Assembly: GCF_003589595.1 (NCBI RefSeq)
Contig: NW_020653415.1
Span: 647,375-711,374 of the forward strand
Source of the DNA: Hyposmocoma kahamanoa
Lineage: Eukaryota; Arthropoda; Insecta; Lepidoptera; Cosmopterigidae
Direction: 5' to 3'
DNA length: 64,000 nucleotides
This document shows positions 52,216 through 64,000 of this stretch, in pieces (the stretch's first letter is position 1; every line of letters begins with the position of its first letter). The position numbers and the translations under genes are program-made. Under the pieces are notes generated by a model. It saw only the letters and a list, made by a program, of their open reading frames with translations, ran no database searches and was not told where the DNA came from.

Positions 52216-52719
52216 TTAGAGTCGGCGGTTCAGCGGTGGCAACCGTTAGCCGTGCGGAGCGCGACGGGAAGTGAGCGTGCCTAGAGCTCCGGTATCTACC
52301 TGGAAAATAGGGAGGGTGCTGTACGTGCACCCGGGGCAGCGCACCTAAGGCACTAGCCTTACAGAGAACCCGATGAATTCCGTGCAAACGGGTTGATTTG
52401 TGGTTAGGACCTTACTTAGATGGTTCGTTCGCACAGGTTATTAGGTGCCCTTTCCGCATCACCAAGAGCTTGATAGGGATAAACACTATAAACAAAACTT
52501 ACTTACTTACTTATACTCAAATATTATTTATATGGGACTGCTCTTATCATAACTAACATGACTATCACTTTTAGTGAAATTGACTTATTAACATTATCTG
52601 GAATCAACGAAACGACATCTAAAACTCCCTATGTAAGCGGTTTTTATAATTTATTTAGTTTCAGTTTTATTGTTAAGCAAAATCAGCGGTAATTGACATT
52701 TTTTTTTTAAATTGTAACT

Positions 52720-52800
52720 TTTCATAGTAAAAAACCAACCTCAAACGTTTGCTAATCGGCTTTTTCCGATTTCCATGGGATCCCCTGATCAGATTCGGAC
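52720..52800 (-). repeat. RB end fragment
   Basis: AGTAAAAAACCAACCTCAAA resembles the RB terminus. A matching opposite-end scrap, CCTCCTCCTTTTTTTGAAGT, is at 53668-53690, so RB may have been broken by later insertions. Confidence 0.45.
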
Positions 52801-53011
52801 TTCTTAGTGACGGACTCCTTTGTACATTTTATACTTTTTTTCTGGTTGTCATGGTGACGGTGATTTGTTGATTACATTTTATTTATTTATTTTATTTATT
52901 CTTCATTTAATTTACAACTTAAGTAACATGTAGTTAAGACACTAAAACCCTTGAGGGGTATAGAGTATAGAGTATATGTATAGAGTCAACTGAAAAGTCG
53001 ACGTTTACTTG

Positions 53012-53333
53012 GATTCGCTCTGGACCTTTTGGAGGGAAAAGTGTCGTTTTTATTTTGACTTTCAATTATTTTGTGAAATCTAGTTTAAAGTGGAATAGGA
53101 TAGTGCTATTGTGCCTTAATCGAAGATTAAAACGCGAAATTATACGAATCTCAAACTAGAATACCCGTATCGGCCCGTTTTAAGAAATCCCGAGTCAATC
53201 CAAGCACGCCGCCTCAAATTGCCTATCCTCTTTGTGGCGGCCATATTTACAGAAACATAATAATTTACAACGTGAAACCAAAATGAAGAAAAGAAAATGA
53301 AGAATAGGCTGTATGGCATTATGCCAAAAAAAA
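53012..53333 (+). mobile_element. RC retroposon copy C, with TSD
   Basis: 322 bp. The exact 12-bp duplication GACGTTTACTTG lies at 53000-53011 and 53334-53345. The head is near-identical to copies A and B up to ACAGAAACATAAT. The tail differs (TAGGCTGTATGGCATTATGCC and oligo-A). Confidence 0.9.
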
Positions 53334-54639
53334 GACGTTTACTTGAGCAAAATATTTTTTTAATTTGTGATAGCTGAAACGAACCCGGAACAGCATCGTT
53401 GGCACCGGGGACCACCTCGAGAGTATACCCATTCAAACAAAAAAAGAATTTTCTAAATCGGTCCATAATTCATGGAGAAATCGGTTTGTCATCGGTACAT
53501 GTCTTTAAAATTTGAGGATTTTTCTCGATTTCCATGGATCATCAGATTCTGACTTGGTGACAATGGGACCACCACGAGTGCACTCTCATTACAAACAAAA
53601 AAAATTTCAAAAGCGGTCTACAATTGAAGGAGAAATCTGAAAACATACACACAGCCGAACGTACAACCTCCTCCTTTTTTTGAAGTCGGTTAAAAAAATA
53701 AACTTTAGGTGCCAATATTACGAAAATTACCAAAATGCATATGCATTAGTTGTGTTAAGGAGACCAAAATATTTAAACTACTTCCCCTCCGTGTCACATA
53801 GCCGTGGTACACCCTGTATAATATGCATGTACAAAACAACTTAAAACTCGAACAATCTTTTAACACAAATTAGTTTCACTTAAATGACTCAGTCGGCTCT
53901 CTTGTGTGGTTGTCCTACTGCGCTCAGATACGGCTTCTAGCTGTACCTACATGACTCACTAAATGGCTTATTGAGCCTTTCTTACGAAGCTGGTTTACTG
54001 CGCGTGTAAAAAAGCGAACGTCATGTTTCTTTTAGGTCTATTATGTTGGCTTTGGTTCAGTTTTGTTTGTTTACTTTTAGCTTGACTTGCTGGTAATAAC
54101 ACACATAATACTGCCTTCGGAAGAAAGAAAGGCGCAAGCAGCAAATTCTAAATTCGTAAATAAACGTATTTTAATATATTTTAGGTTTTTCTGATAAAAA
54201 GAATTTATTTAAGAATTTCAAAGAATAGTCTGACGAAGCCTGCTGCTGATTTATATTTGTGTCTTCCAGACGAAGCTTATGTTGCAGATTCAATAACAAT
54301 TTTTTTTTATAATTTGACAGATATTACTTTCGTATGAAAAAATACGCCTCTCTGTAATTAATGTCATATTAAATGGGTGGTATATGGCATACCTACGTTA
54401 AAATTTTGAATATTTCTAGTTTTATTTAAAAGAGTAATTCATTTATATTATAAATACATAAATAATATATAATATAATAAATGTTTTATACAGAAACTAT
54501 TATTGTATTTTAATCAGTCGTTTTTAATAATACCTTAATTTTCTCTTTTAACTTAGTAGAAAAATATATAAACATACTTATTATAACTGCGTATAGTAGG
54601 CATAACTAATTTAAATGTGACTATATCGAGTTCTTAGGT

Positions 54640-54700
54640 TTTCGCAATTGTTACACATAGGAAATGAAACTATTTTTCCACATCTAACAGTCTAACTGAT
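54640..54700 (+). repeat. RD repeat fragment
   Basis: TTCTTAGGTTTTCGCAATTG, then GGAAATGAAACTATTTTTCC. Confidence 0.6.
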
Positions 54701-55120
54701 TGATGACTGTAACACCTAAAAACGAAAAAGAAGCTCGTTACATCCACTCAATACGAAACGATTAAAGTGTGGGCAGTTTCAAATATTACATACAATTTTT
54801 TGGAACATCCAGATCAATTTGTTATGTAAGTACATGGTAATAAATGTTTTTCAAGAATTATTAAGCCTAGTAAAACCTTGCATTACACCTAAGTCACATA
54901 CAAATATGAGACAAGCCATCAGTCCAGAGGAAAGAATAATAATAACAATCAAGCCAGTTGTTCAATTATTTATATTTTAATCTCCGTATCGAATATTTTC
55001 GCAAAAAACGTCGTATACTCATGCGCATCCTATACCAAAATGACTCTCTTCCCTCACCCCTACCTCCACTCGCGCCAGACCGTCACACGATGCGACCGAA
55101 AGTCAGTCGTCATTACGCCC

Positions 55121-55719
55121 GTGAGGGCGCGTTCCCACTATGTCGTGACGACAGATAGTCGTGCAGTTTACAGTGTCGTGGCTTGTATATTTAAATGAAG
55201 TTGTTCACATATAGCAGTACACGATTAACTGTCGTTCACGATTTTTTATCGTTACAACGACAAACTGTCATCACAGTGGGAACAGCTAGAACGACAGTCG
55301 TCTGACCATAAAAAAAGTCACGATAAAAACGTGACGACAGATTGTCGCAGCTCCTATTGTCGTCACGTTTTATTTTATGCGTCACGTTATATTTTCTTTT
55401 CTTTGTTTGCTTCTTCTTCCGCATTTTTAAAAGTAATAAACTATTTCGTCGTCATCCATTTCGAGCGAACACACACTACCGGCTTCTAAAAGAATATACA
55501 AGCGACTGCAGTGTATCAAACGAATCTGTCGTGTAAACGACAAGGAGGCTGTCGTGAAACGATAAATTGTCGTCACGATCTAGTAGGAACAGCCAGTCAC
55601 GACAGTCGTAAACCGATAAAAAATCGTCCACGACAGATAGTCGTGATATGGGAACAGGCTAGACACGACAATCGTCTAACGATAATAAAACGTGACGACA
55701 TAGTGGGAACGTGCCCTGA
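55121..55719. mobile_element. Inverted-repeat element with internal subterminal repeats
   Basis: The outer ends AGGGCGCGTTCCCACTATGT and its inverse (55693-55716) are about 30 bp. Inside, units with GTGGGAACAG (or close) followed by ACGACAGTCGTC and GATAAAAA recur near 55278, 55585 and 55650, with many ACGTGACGACA motifs. No transposase. Confidence 0.75.
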
Positions 55720-56900
55720 GTCGGCAAATAACTCATTTTACGTCGTGCGTCGTGTGAAACAAACTTACTTCTACTTTTATATGAAACCGAATGCAGCGCA
55801 AACTACGCAACTCAAACTACGCGACTCACAACTCACAAAATTACGCTAGTCTGGCCTTACACTAAGGGGCACAATTGTATTCAGTTGTGCCTTTTTTGTG
55901 TTGTTATATTGTAATTGAACTATAAAATCCTTTGATATTATTCGTGTTTTTTTTTCGTGTTCCCACTCTGAAATACCCAAGTAGGTAACAGGTACATCTT
56001 ATATGGGCTGGTCCCTATATTTCCGGTCTCACATCCTCTTATTGCCGGTCATGTAGAATTTAGTAAATATACTCGTTTCAATGCTAGATCGACAATCATC
56101 GGAAGTAGGAGTAGTGGGAAAACGTTCTACCAGAATTAGGTTTTCGAGTTATACCTTTTGTTTGATATGATTCATCGTGGTTCAAGGTAACGTTTTGTTC
56201 TTTTTTTAACTACGCTTTTTAGATAATTTAAATTGCAGCGATTATGTTTTTTACATAATTGTGTCTTACTCAGGTATGAGTGTATCAAATTGAACACCCT
56301 GAAATGTATTTTTAAGTTCTTAGGTTATTGCGATTGTTACAAATTGACGTTTGTTTGGATTTATCTATTTTTTTTAACGAAACCAACGTTTAGAGCCCTT
56401 TTTCCGGTTCTATGGCCACGGCTGACTATACTGTTAGTATTGTTAAAAAACCGTTATTTTCTGAGGTGAAGAAAAACATGAAAAGAAACCTCCTTTTTCT
56501 GGAGTACGTTTATTTTCTAAAAGTCAATTGAATTTTTTTACTACATTTCCTCTTTTGTTGTTAATATTATTCTTCATAGATAAATTGCTCAAAATAAATG
56601 GGCAACACTCATACTGTTGTCAATTTGTGGCGAATTCCCCAAATTGCGGGGAATATCAACTCGATTGGGCATTTTGCGGGATTGACGCTATGTGGGGAAA
56701 ATGCGGGGATTCTAACATTTTACATTTTATTTTAAATCTATCGATTGCTGTTGCATCGCTACTTTGATGATTACTGATAAAAACACTACTTATTTATCTA
56801 AGAGCGATATCAATATTTTTTTCCATATAGCACATATCCCTTATATGCCAACATTTACATAGAATTATTAGCAAGCTGCTTATATAAAATTATTCGGTAG

Positions 56901-57026
56901 GATTTGAATGAAGGAAACGAAGACACAGAAAATGTTGATGACATTACAAGTGTGGGTAACACCTGTAACAGTAGTAACACTAGTAACACCACAAATGAAG
57001 ATTACATTTTTATTACAATGGTCATG
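56901..57026 (+). other. Exon-like island rich in Asn/Thr/Ser
   Basis: 42 codons between TTCGGTAG and GTAATT, reading DLNEGNEDTENVDDITSVGN and then NTCNSSNTSNTTNEDYIFIT. The reading is acidic and low in complexity. No neighbouring exon was recognised. Confidence 0.2.
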
Positions 57027-59290
57027 GTAATTGATTTTTATAAACATGTTATATATATATATATATTCTTAAAACAACAGTTAGTGTCTTATTTGATTTC
57101 ATTATTCCATTTTACTTTTTCTGAAAAAAAAAAACCAAATTTAGAAAAAAAAACCAAGGCGCTGTTTTTTTCACGTTTTTTTTTCAAAAATGTAAAAAAA
57201 ATTGGTTTTTTTTTTCAAGTTACATATTAGTACTGTCACTGTCAAATATAGGTACCTACGTATTTAGATCCGAAAAAAATAGTTTCATTTCCAATGCACT
57301 TCATTGATTAATTAATTTTGTTTTCCGAGTCTTTTAAGTAAGTAAGTCGTGTTTTCATTTTATTATACAGTTTCTTAACTACTTAAGGTTTTTATACTGC
57401 AAATGTTTGAAAAATTGTACGTATTTGGGTCACATAGCACACCGACTTCATCGCCTACATATCGTACTGCCATTGCAATAGTGACGTAACTGAAAATTGT
57501 GCTTTGAAAAAACACGATATGAAAATTAAAAAGAATGCTGAATGGAACTTATTGCGAATAACATAATTATTTTTATTCATACATAATACTTAATTATCCA
57601 TTTATAAATTAGAATATACATATTGGTTTATATCAGTATGTTTTTCTTTCAAATCGTGTAGAATTTCCACAATTTAGAATTACGACACTATTGTAATAGT
57701 AGTGCGATATAATATGCATAACCAATGTGCATAACCCAAAAAAATAGCAAAAGTGTGAAATAAAAATGTTACGGCTTTTTTTTTTAATAAACACTTTAGG
57801 TAGTTGTCAAAAGTTATGTGTAATCATTTTTTCAATTTTCAACTAAAAGCGAGGACGATTTTTCACGCGTGACTATAACAAAAATGTGATTTTTGATTTA
57901 TGATACTGTTGAAGCCGACGTGAAATGTACGAAAATGAAGTCTTTTGAAATTTTCTTGTTTCATTTAGGAACGTCAACAACACATTGAAAACAAACGTCG
58001 AAAACAAATTGTGATTCAAAGAAATATCTTTTCTAAATATATATGTGGTGTCGATAAAATGAGTCACTTAAATCCGCGTCGTCTCGAATTACGAGTTCAG
58101 ACAGTCAATGACTAAGAAAATAAGTAATACATTACTTCCATTCACGAGAATAACGAGAATAAAGTAATGAATAATTTTATATAGGTTGTTAAAAAAAAGA
58201 CGCTTCAAATTTCAATGAATTATTTGACAACATAATTATAGAACAACGTTCCCTAAGAAATCTATATCCAAGTACGAGATAAAAGTTTTCATCTTTCAAT
58301 ACAAACTGTCTCATCAGTTGGTTATGTTTTGTACTCAATACTCAATACTTTTATTGCCATCCATGAGTAGAAATAGATGTTATAATCATTTTAAGTACAT
58401 TTATGGGCCCAGTAGGGCGTGACAATAATTGAAAGGTAGTTACTATACATTCACATAATTTGTATTGTATAATATTAAATTAGACAGCTTGTAGCTTTGC
58501 AAAGCTTCTATAATACCTCGGTGTAACCTATTTATTATAATAACTATCTATTACGTTTACATTGTATGGGAAGAAAGTATGAATTTCCAGTATTATTGAT
58601 TGGGTCACACGAAATTTTAAAAGTAGTTTGTTAACAGCCTGTATACAAATTTACTCATATACTACATATCCAATATTGCTAATGTTATCGAATACAGTGA
58701 GTCATACAACAATGAGAATTATATCACCGGATGGTAGAGATTTGAGCCAATTGGCTGCACGTACGTGCAATGCCAACGTATTTGCCCTGCTGGTGGATTT
58801 ATCTAGAATTTTATTCCATAGTTTGTTCAGGGCCTTTTCTTTTCTTTTTTCACGGCTTTGGGTCACCTCCTAAAATATTGTGAAATAAAATATGTCACTC
58901 GTATATCAGTAGGAAAGCAAACAGGTAAATTTTCATAACGAAAAAAGCTAGCTTTACTATAACTTTGTAAGTTACACTAAAACTACGTACATCACTAAAA
59001 TCTTAAGTTGATAAAAAAAAATGTTTTCTGTGTGGCCTACCTACCAAATAAGGTCAATGTCTGTGGCAATAGAAACGCTAGGTTAAAAATTTTAGTACAT
59101 TGCATTCAAAACATAACCGATAAAGAATTTGTACACCAAAGTAAATTTGTATTAAAATACCTGAATATAACATACCGCACCGTTGTGTTATGTAATGTGG
59201 TGGTTCAGTTTGAAAATAATATTTTTGTGAAAAAAGATTTTATTTATGTCTACGTTTTAAATAAATTTGCATTCTATGGAATAAAAATAG
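57027..59290. other. AT-rich intergenic, mostly unassigned
   Basis: Includes poly-T/poly-A tracts (57110-57230), an RD scrap in reverse near 57270-57290, and otherwise nothing that can be supported. Confidence 0.35.
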
Positions 59291-59299
59291 TAATGGGAA

Positions 59300-59470
59300 T
59301 GAATTTGATAGCAGTAGTGCTCCTTGTGAAATATTTCGTCCTGGGGAGTATTGCCATCTTACCTGTTTCTGCCGCCAAGCAGTAATGTCAGCATTACTGT
59401 GTTTCGGTTTTGAAGTGGTACTGCAACTGTTATGGACAGGCGTGTCGCTTGATATTATAAAAAAAATAAT
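59300..59470 (+). repeat. RA copy, internally shortened
   Basis: GTGCTCCTTGTGAAATATTT, GGGGAGTATTGCCATCTTAC, TTCTGCCGCCAAGCAGTAAT, then directly GTACTGCAACTGTTATGGAC. The central part is missing. Confidence 0.7.
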
Positions 59471-60239
59471 CGTTTGTTAAATACGTATTCAAACAATATA
59501 AATAGCTTCTAAGATTAATAACATTTCAAGCTGTTAAACATCGAAATTCGACACTGGTATTACCAATCACAAAGTATTGTACGTCGTCAGTAAAAAGATA
59601 AGAAGCTAAAGCGTCATAATGCATTCGTAATAGGATGTAATATAGTACTATTATTATTGTACTATTATATTATATATTATTGTACCATTATAGCACTATT
59701 GGCATTCTGAAGCACCAAAACGGTGTGTGGATTGCCCTCAAATCTGGCATGTTAGTACAGACAAAAATCCACACAATTTGTTTTTAATATGCCCAAATGA
59801 CTCATTTTCGCTTAGGAATTTGACGATGATATAAATACGAATGAATGGTATGAATGAATGAATGACAAAGTAAATAGATATTATTATCACATTGTATTGT
59901 ACCTATGAGTAATGATATGTGACGATGGGATAATCGTAAACACAAAATGCGTGACAACAGCATTCTATGCAGTGGCCTACATAATGTATCATCCGAGCGT
60001 TACACGGAGGAGTACATCACAAATAAAAGTACTTATTTGTTTTTCACAAAGATTCTCTCCCACACCACTGTTCTGAGACTTCCGTGAAGATTTGTTTTGA
60101 TACACGAGTGTTGGTTGTGGCATTGAATGCGTCGTAATCGATTCTACTTCCTTTAGAACCACCACATAACTAGCTACACCACTAATAGAGGGTAGATTGT
60201 TTTTCTGAATATCTACGTAATAACACAATACAGAGTGTA

Positions 60240-60545
60240 ACAATAAAGTATAGTAACACCCCTTGTGTGTACAAATTTTAGGTAGCAGTAGAGCTCCTTG
60301 CAGAAATGTTCGTCCAGGCAAGTATTACCACCTTACCTATTTCTGCCGCCAAGCAGTAATGTTGGCATTACTACGTTCCGGTTTTGAAGGGTATGGTTGC
60401 TGGCAAAATTACAGGCGCATGGGACTCTATGTCTCAGGGCGCGCGGTGCAGCGCCCCTTAGATATTCGCGACTTAAAACTCTGATCTCTGATCTCGCTAA
60501 CCACCAGGCATATAGGTAACACTTGTTCATCCCGTTATGATATCA
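60240..60545 (+). repeat. RA copy, nearly complete
   Basis: TAGAGCTCCTTGCAGAAATG, TTCTGCCGCCAAGCAGTAAT, AATTACAGGCGCATGGGACT, and the end TTGTTCATCCCGTTATGATA. Confidence 0.75.
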
Positions 60546-61694
60546 TCCAAAAAGGGGTGATGAGTCACAAATAAATATAAAATTTCTATAGTAAAAACCT
60601 TAATAATAGAGATATTTTTAGTTTTCTAGCAGTAGAGTACCCTTTTCCACGCTAGCGTGCAAAAAACGCTTTTGCGCGCATATTTTTAATGAAAAAGAAA
60701 GCCTTTCCGAGCTGGTGAGGTGAAAAAAATTTTGTTTCTGTGTTATCAATATCATTAAAACATGAAAAAGCTTTATTCCCTACAAAAACTTTGCGTTTGT
60801 CGTCAGGACAACGAAAGGTTGAAATTTGCATACCATTAAAAAACGTATTCCATTTTCGAGTTTATTTTTATTTAAAGACAAAAAGTGAACATTATATTCA
60901 AATTAATAGTATAATTCAACCAAAATTGTACGAATTTATGACAAGGAAACTAGACATGTTCAAATTTGCGAGCTTATGCAAATACCACTATGTATTAGAT
61001 ATGTAAATAGGCAGCTTGGTATATTTACTCTTTTCTACATACTTGTAGCTCAATTAAACAGAACCTAATAATGTCAAACCAGAAACTTAATCTTTTTGAA
61101 AATTTGTTACTTAACGATGTGTTACTTTTTCAAACTCGTATCTTATAAAGAGTGATTATTCATCAGATGGCAAAACTTTCTATTTATTTTAAATTTCTTA
61201 TCAATGGTGTTAATTTGGATGGATGACTTTAAGAATTGGTAAAAGCCAGTGTGTGAATATAAAGGAAATGTGATGAGAAATCTGCAAAATAAAAAAAAAT
61301 CAACAAAACAATCTGTTATTTGCATTTCAGTAATTTTGTGCTGGTTTGAGAAAGTAAGGAGACGATATTATAATTTTAATCCACCGTCGTCGTCAAAGTA
61401 TTACTATATCTTTTAGTAACACTTCATATTCCCTGTGGCTGCATTTTCAATAATAATATTAATTATGTTTCTCAAATTGGACATTATTTATTTCATCCGT
61501 GAGGTAAAGATAAGATCGTCTACTAATAATAATGATACAACAAAATTATTCTTGTTTGAAGCTCTATTAAGGAAAATACTTTATATATAAAACGATTTCT
61601 CTTGTCATTTACCTTGTTATTTACATACAGATAATATGCAAGTGGGTTTTACATGATATTATCCGCCTGGACCCAGAAAACTATAACAGGAAAA

Positions 61695-61887
61695 GCGCTA
61701 AACGCTCAATGAACGTACTAAGTTTGATTCAAATGCAAAAAATATATTTATATTTTGGATATTTTTGTACTAAATATAATTATATTTAGAATAATAATGT
61801 TTAGTAAATAATATATAAAAAAAAAATATTTTGTGCTAAATATAATTATGTATAGTAAATTTTAATGTGCATTGGGCGTTTAGCCCT
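61695..61887. mobile_element. Short AT-rich MITE
   Basis: The left end GCTAAACGCTCAATG and its inverse CATTGGGCGTTTAGC bound about 190 bp. The interior has a repeated CTAAATATAATTAT block. Confidence 0.55.
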
Positions 61888-62439
61888 TCAGGCTAAAGCA
61901 AGTATGTCCTCAATTTTGTATGAAAAATGTATATATGGTAACCCTATGGTCATATACATAGAATCTGAATGCGATATTATCATTATAATATACACTGAGT
62001 GTTTACGTGATCATTAATATTGTCTTGGTCTAATTCACTTCACTAAGTATGTATATTTTGATGTACATTATGATTTGGATGGACCTTAGGAGGATAAAGC
62101 AACAATCTGTCTTTGTGTTACGATTGAAATTAGTTACTTAACAACCAGGTTTGATTACAAAATTTCAGATCGATCTTTGAAACTTAAATGTGTAATGCTT
62201 CACTGCTTCACATTGGTGCGCGGTGAGAGGTAGCAACAACAGTGTCATAAAAATAATCTCCAATAGGCTGGACTGTCCGTTCATGAATCACTGCTGTGTG
62301 ATTGTGAATGGCATCGGGATACGGTAATAGAGTTGTTAGTATTATTCAAAAGTTTTATAGATATAATATTGATATAACTAACATAACTATAAATATGTAT
62401 CTAACAATTTTTTAATGTAAGTTAGCTGAAAAAAAATCG

Positions 62440-62700
62440 GAAAGTGTTCTTTTGTAAATAACACAGTTGCAGTGCCATTCAGAGCTTTAAATCGCAAAAG
62501 ATCTGAAGGGCACTGCCACTGCGCCCGTCATCCTGACACATAAGTTGACAAGTCCCATGTGCCTGTAATTTCACCAGCACCCTTACCCTTCAAAACCGGA
62601 ACACAATAATGCTGACATTACTGCTTGACGGCAGATATAGGTAAGGTGGCAGTACTACCATGGACGAATTTTATTACAAGGAACTCTGCTGCCGCTATTC
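62440..62700 (-). repeat. RA copy
   Basis: GCCATTCAGAGCTTTAAATC, GGCACTGCCACTGCGCCCGT, TTGACAAGTCCCATGTGCCT and GGTGGCAGTACTACCATGGA. Confidence 0.75.
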
Positions 62701-63584
62701 ATCACACATATGAATTTAACATTTGTTATTAAAATATTTATTATAGAATGAGCAACAATAAGTTAAAATATCGCACTGCTATTACAATCGTGTTGTAACT
62801 CAAAATATGTGATATACAATATTATATCATTACTGAACGTAAAATTTCATTCTCTACACGTCAATAAAACCACATTTAGAATATTGTAGGAAATAATTAA
62901 AAGATATCTACTTAACACCTAATGAGTTACACTTTATGTGAACTAATTCAGGCTAATTAAAAAGTTTTAAATATTCTTTTCCATTTTATTTTTAGTTATA
63001 TTCGGCAAGTAGAAAGTTGTTTAAGTGTCTGTAATAAACTATAACCCATACATAAATTTTAATGGTCTTTCACGGGAAGTGAATGATTCGTTTCTCATCG
63101 TTTCTGAGAAAATACACTTTTTGAGTTAATACACTATTGTATTAACAGTGCGATATGCAGGTAGGGCAAAATAAAGACTTAAATACTAAAACTAGGGTAA
63201 AATTATACGAATAAAATTGAGTCCACGCGGCAAGGTGCCTAAGATGCTGGCAGCGTTCCCCCTTTATATTCCCACCCGACCGTTGGCTTACTCAATTTAT
63301 TAATTCTTTGTATAAAATTTTGTACAGATGAAGGGCACCGGGATCAAGGGTTTCAACTCCAAAGGGTATTTGAGTGATCAGTGGTATCCGACATTTACAC
63401 ATATTGACTCGTCTGAGGCAAAACACAGTGTGTACATTTCCTTGAAATAAGTTATCTGACTCATTCTACGAGTAGCGTTCAATATACCGCAGGTTTGAGA
63501 CTAAATCGATTCTGTATTATTCATAAATCAGCTAATTGGGTCACCCTATACAAAAAAGCATGAACATATTTTGTTATGACATAC

Positions 63585-63905
63585 AGCAGCACAACAGTTG
63601 GCATCACACAAACAATCTTTTGTGACGGGACAAACATATGGTGGTAAGCGACATGTCTGTGGAGCTTTAAATCTCAAATACCTGAGAGGTGTTATCACTG
63701 ACAGAGACATGTAATGACAACTTCTATGTGCCTGCAATTTCACCAACATCCGTATCCTTCAAAAGCGGAATGCAGTCAGTCGGAAAGCAGTAATGGGAGC
63801 ATTACCTATGTAGGTACTGTTTGGCGGTAGAAATAGGTTAGGTGGCAGCACTTCCCTGGACGAACTCTTTCACAAGGGGCTCTAGTGCTACTAAATGTAG
63901 CTGAT
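63585..63905 (-). repeat. RA copy, diverged
   Basis: GTGACGGGACAAACA, GAGCTTTAAATCTCAAATAC, TTCTATGTGCCTGCAATTTC, GGTGGCAGCACTTCCCTGGA and CTTTCACAAGGGGCTCTAGT. Confidence 0.7.
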
Positions 63906-64000
63906 TTGACTACAGGCGAATGTTCGTTACTCAATGAGGCAGTATTGTAGCGTAATGCTCTAAATTCAATCTTGGACTACTACATTGCAAGCGAAGGTTT

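Noticed and set aside
53140..53466. 108-codon minus ORF
   Set aside because: Largely translated from the RC retroposon head and its flank, and not shared as an open frame by the other copies.
55121..55719. CRISPR-like repeated motif
   Set aside because: Units are irregular, palindromic and sit between terminal inverted repeats in a eukaryotic genome, so this is a transposon feature.
59008..59385. 125-codon plus-strand ORF
   Set aside because: Its C-terminal part is translated RA repeat, and the rest has no coding-like composition.

Overview
The window is eukaryotic, AT-rich, and built of small exons in long, transposon-filled introns. Two multi-exon genes can be reconstructed with consistent GT-AG boundaries. 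Their insect-like products, together with the tRNA-headed SINEs, many MITEs and decayed mariner, RTE and Jockey-like LINE fragments, suggest an insect, most probably a moth or butterfly (inference; no species can be named from sequence alone).

Layout. (1) 2303-8798, minus strand: a complete seven-exon cyclin-dependent kinase 1 (CDK1/cdc2) gene, 318 codons, with the PSTAIRE helix, T14/Y15, HRD and DFG motifs and T161. Its stop codon lies about 30 bp from a long-TIR DNA element (1660-2272), which probably supplies its 3' UTR. (2) 8.8-16 kb: repeats, including a duplicated approx. 250-bp repeat, a 305-bp retroposon with target-site duplication, a foldback-like element with tandem repeats in its arms, and a long palindrome. 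(3) About 12.5-23.6 kb, plus strand: a gene of unknown function. Its last exon (19131-23601) is one 1489-codon open frame for a very long, low-complexity, probably disordered protein; two upstream exons are proposed with less certainty. (4) 25688-44267, plus strand: a complete twelve-exon lysosomal glucocerebrosidase (GH30, GBA1-like) gene, 522 codons, with signal peptide and both catalytic glutamates. Its introns hold SINEs, MITEs, a mariner relic, a DDE transposase relic and LINE relics. (5) 44.3-64 kb: no recognisable host gene. It holds LINE C-terminal fragments, SINEs, palindromic elements and many copies of one repeat family. Two exon-like islands (51705-51771 and 56901-57026) are noted but unproven.

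Nothing suggests that the three genes act together. CDK1 drives G2/M, glucocerebrosidase degrades glucosylceramide in lysosomes, and the disordered protein is unassigned. No rRNA, CRISPR array or convincing functional tRNA gene was seen. The most unusual signal is a family of three retroposons (10856-11160, 27018-27318, 53012-53333). They share a near-identical approx. 245-bp head, carry different hairpin-like tails ending in oligo-A, and are each flanked by a 12-13 bp target-site duplication.
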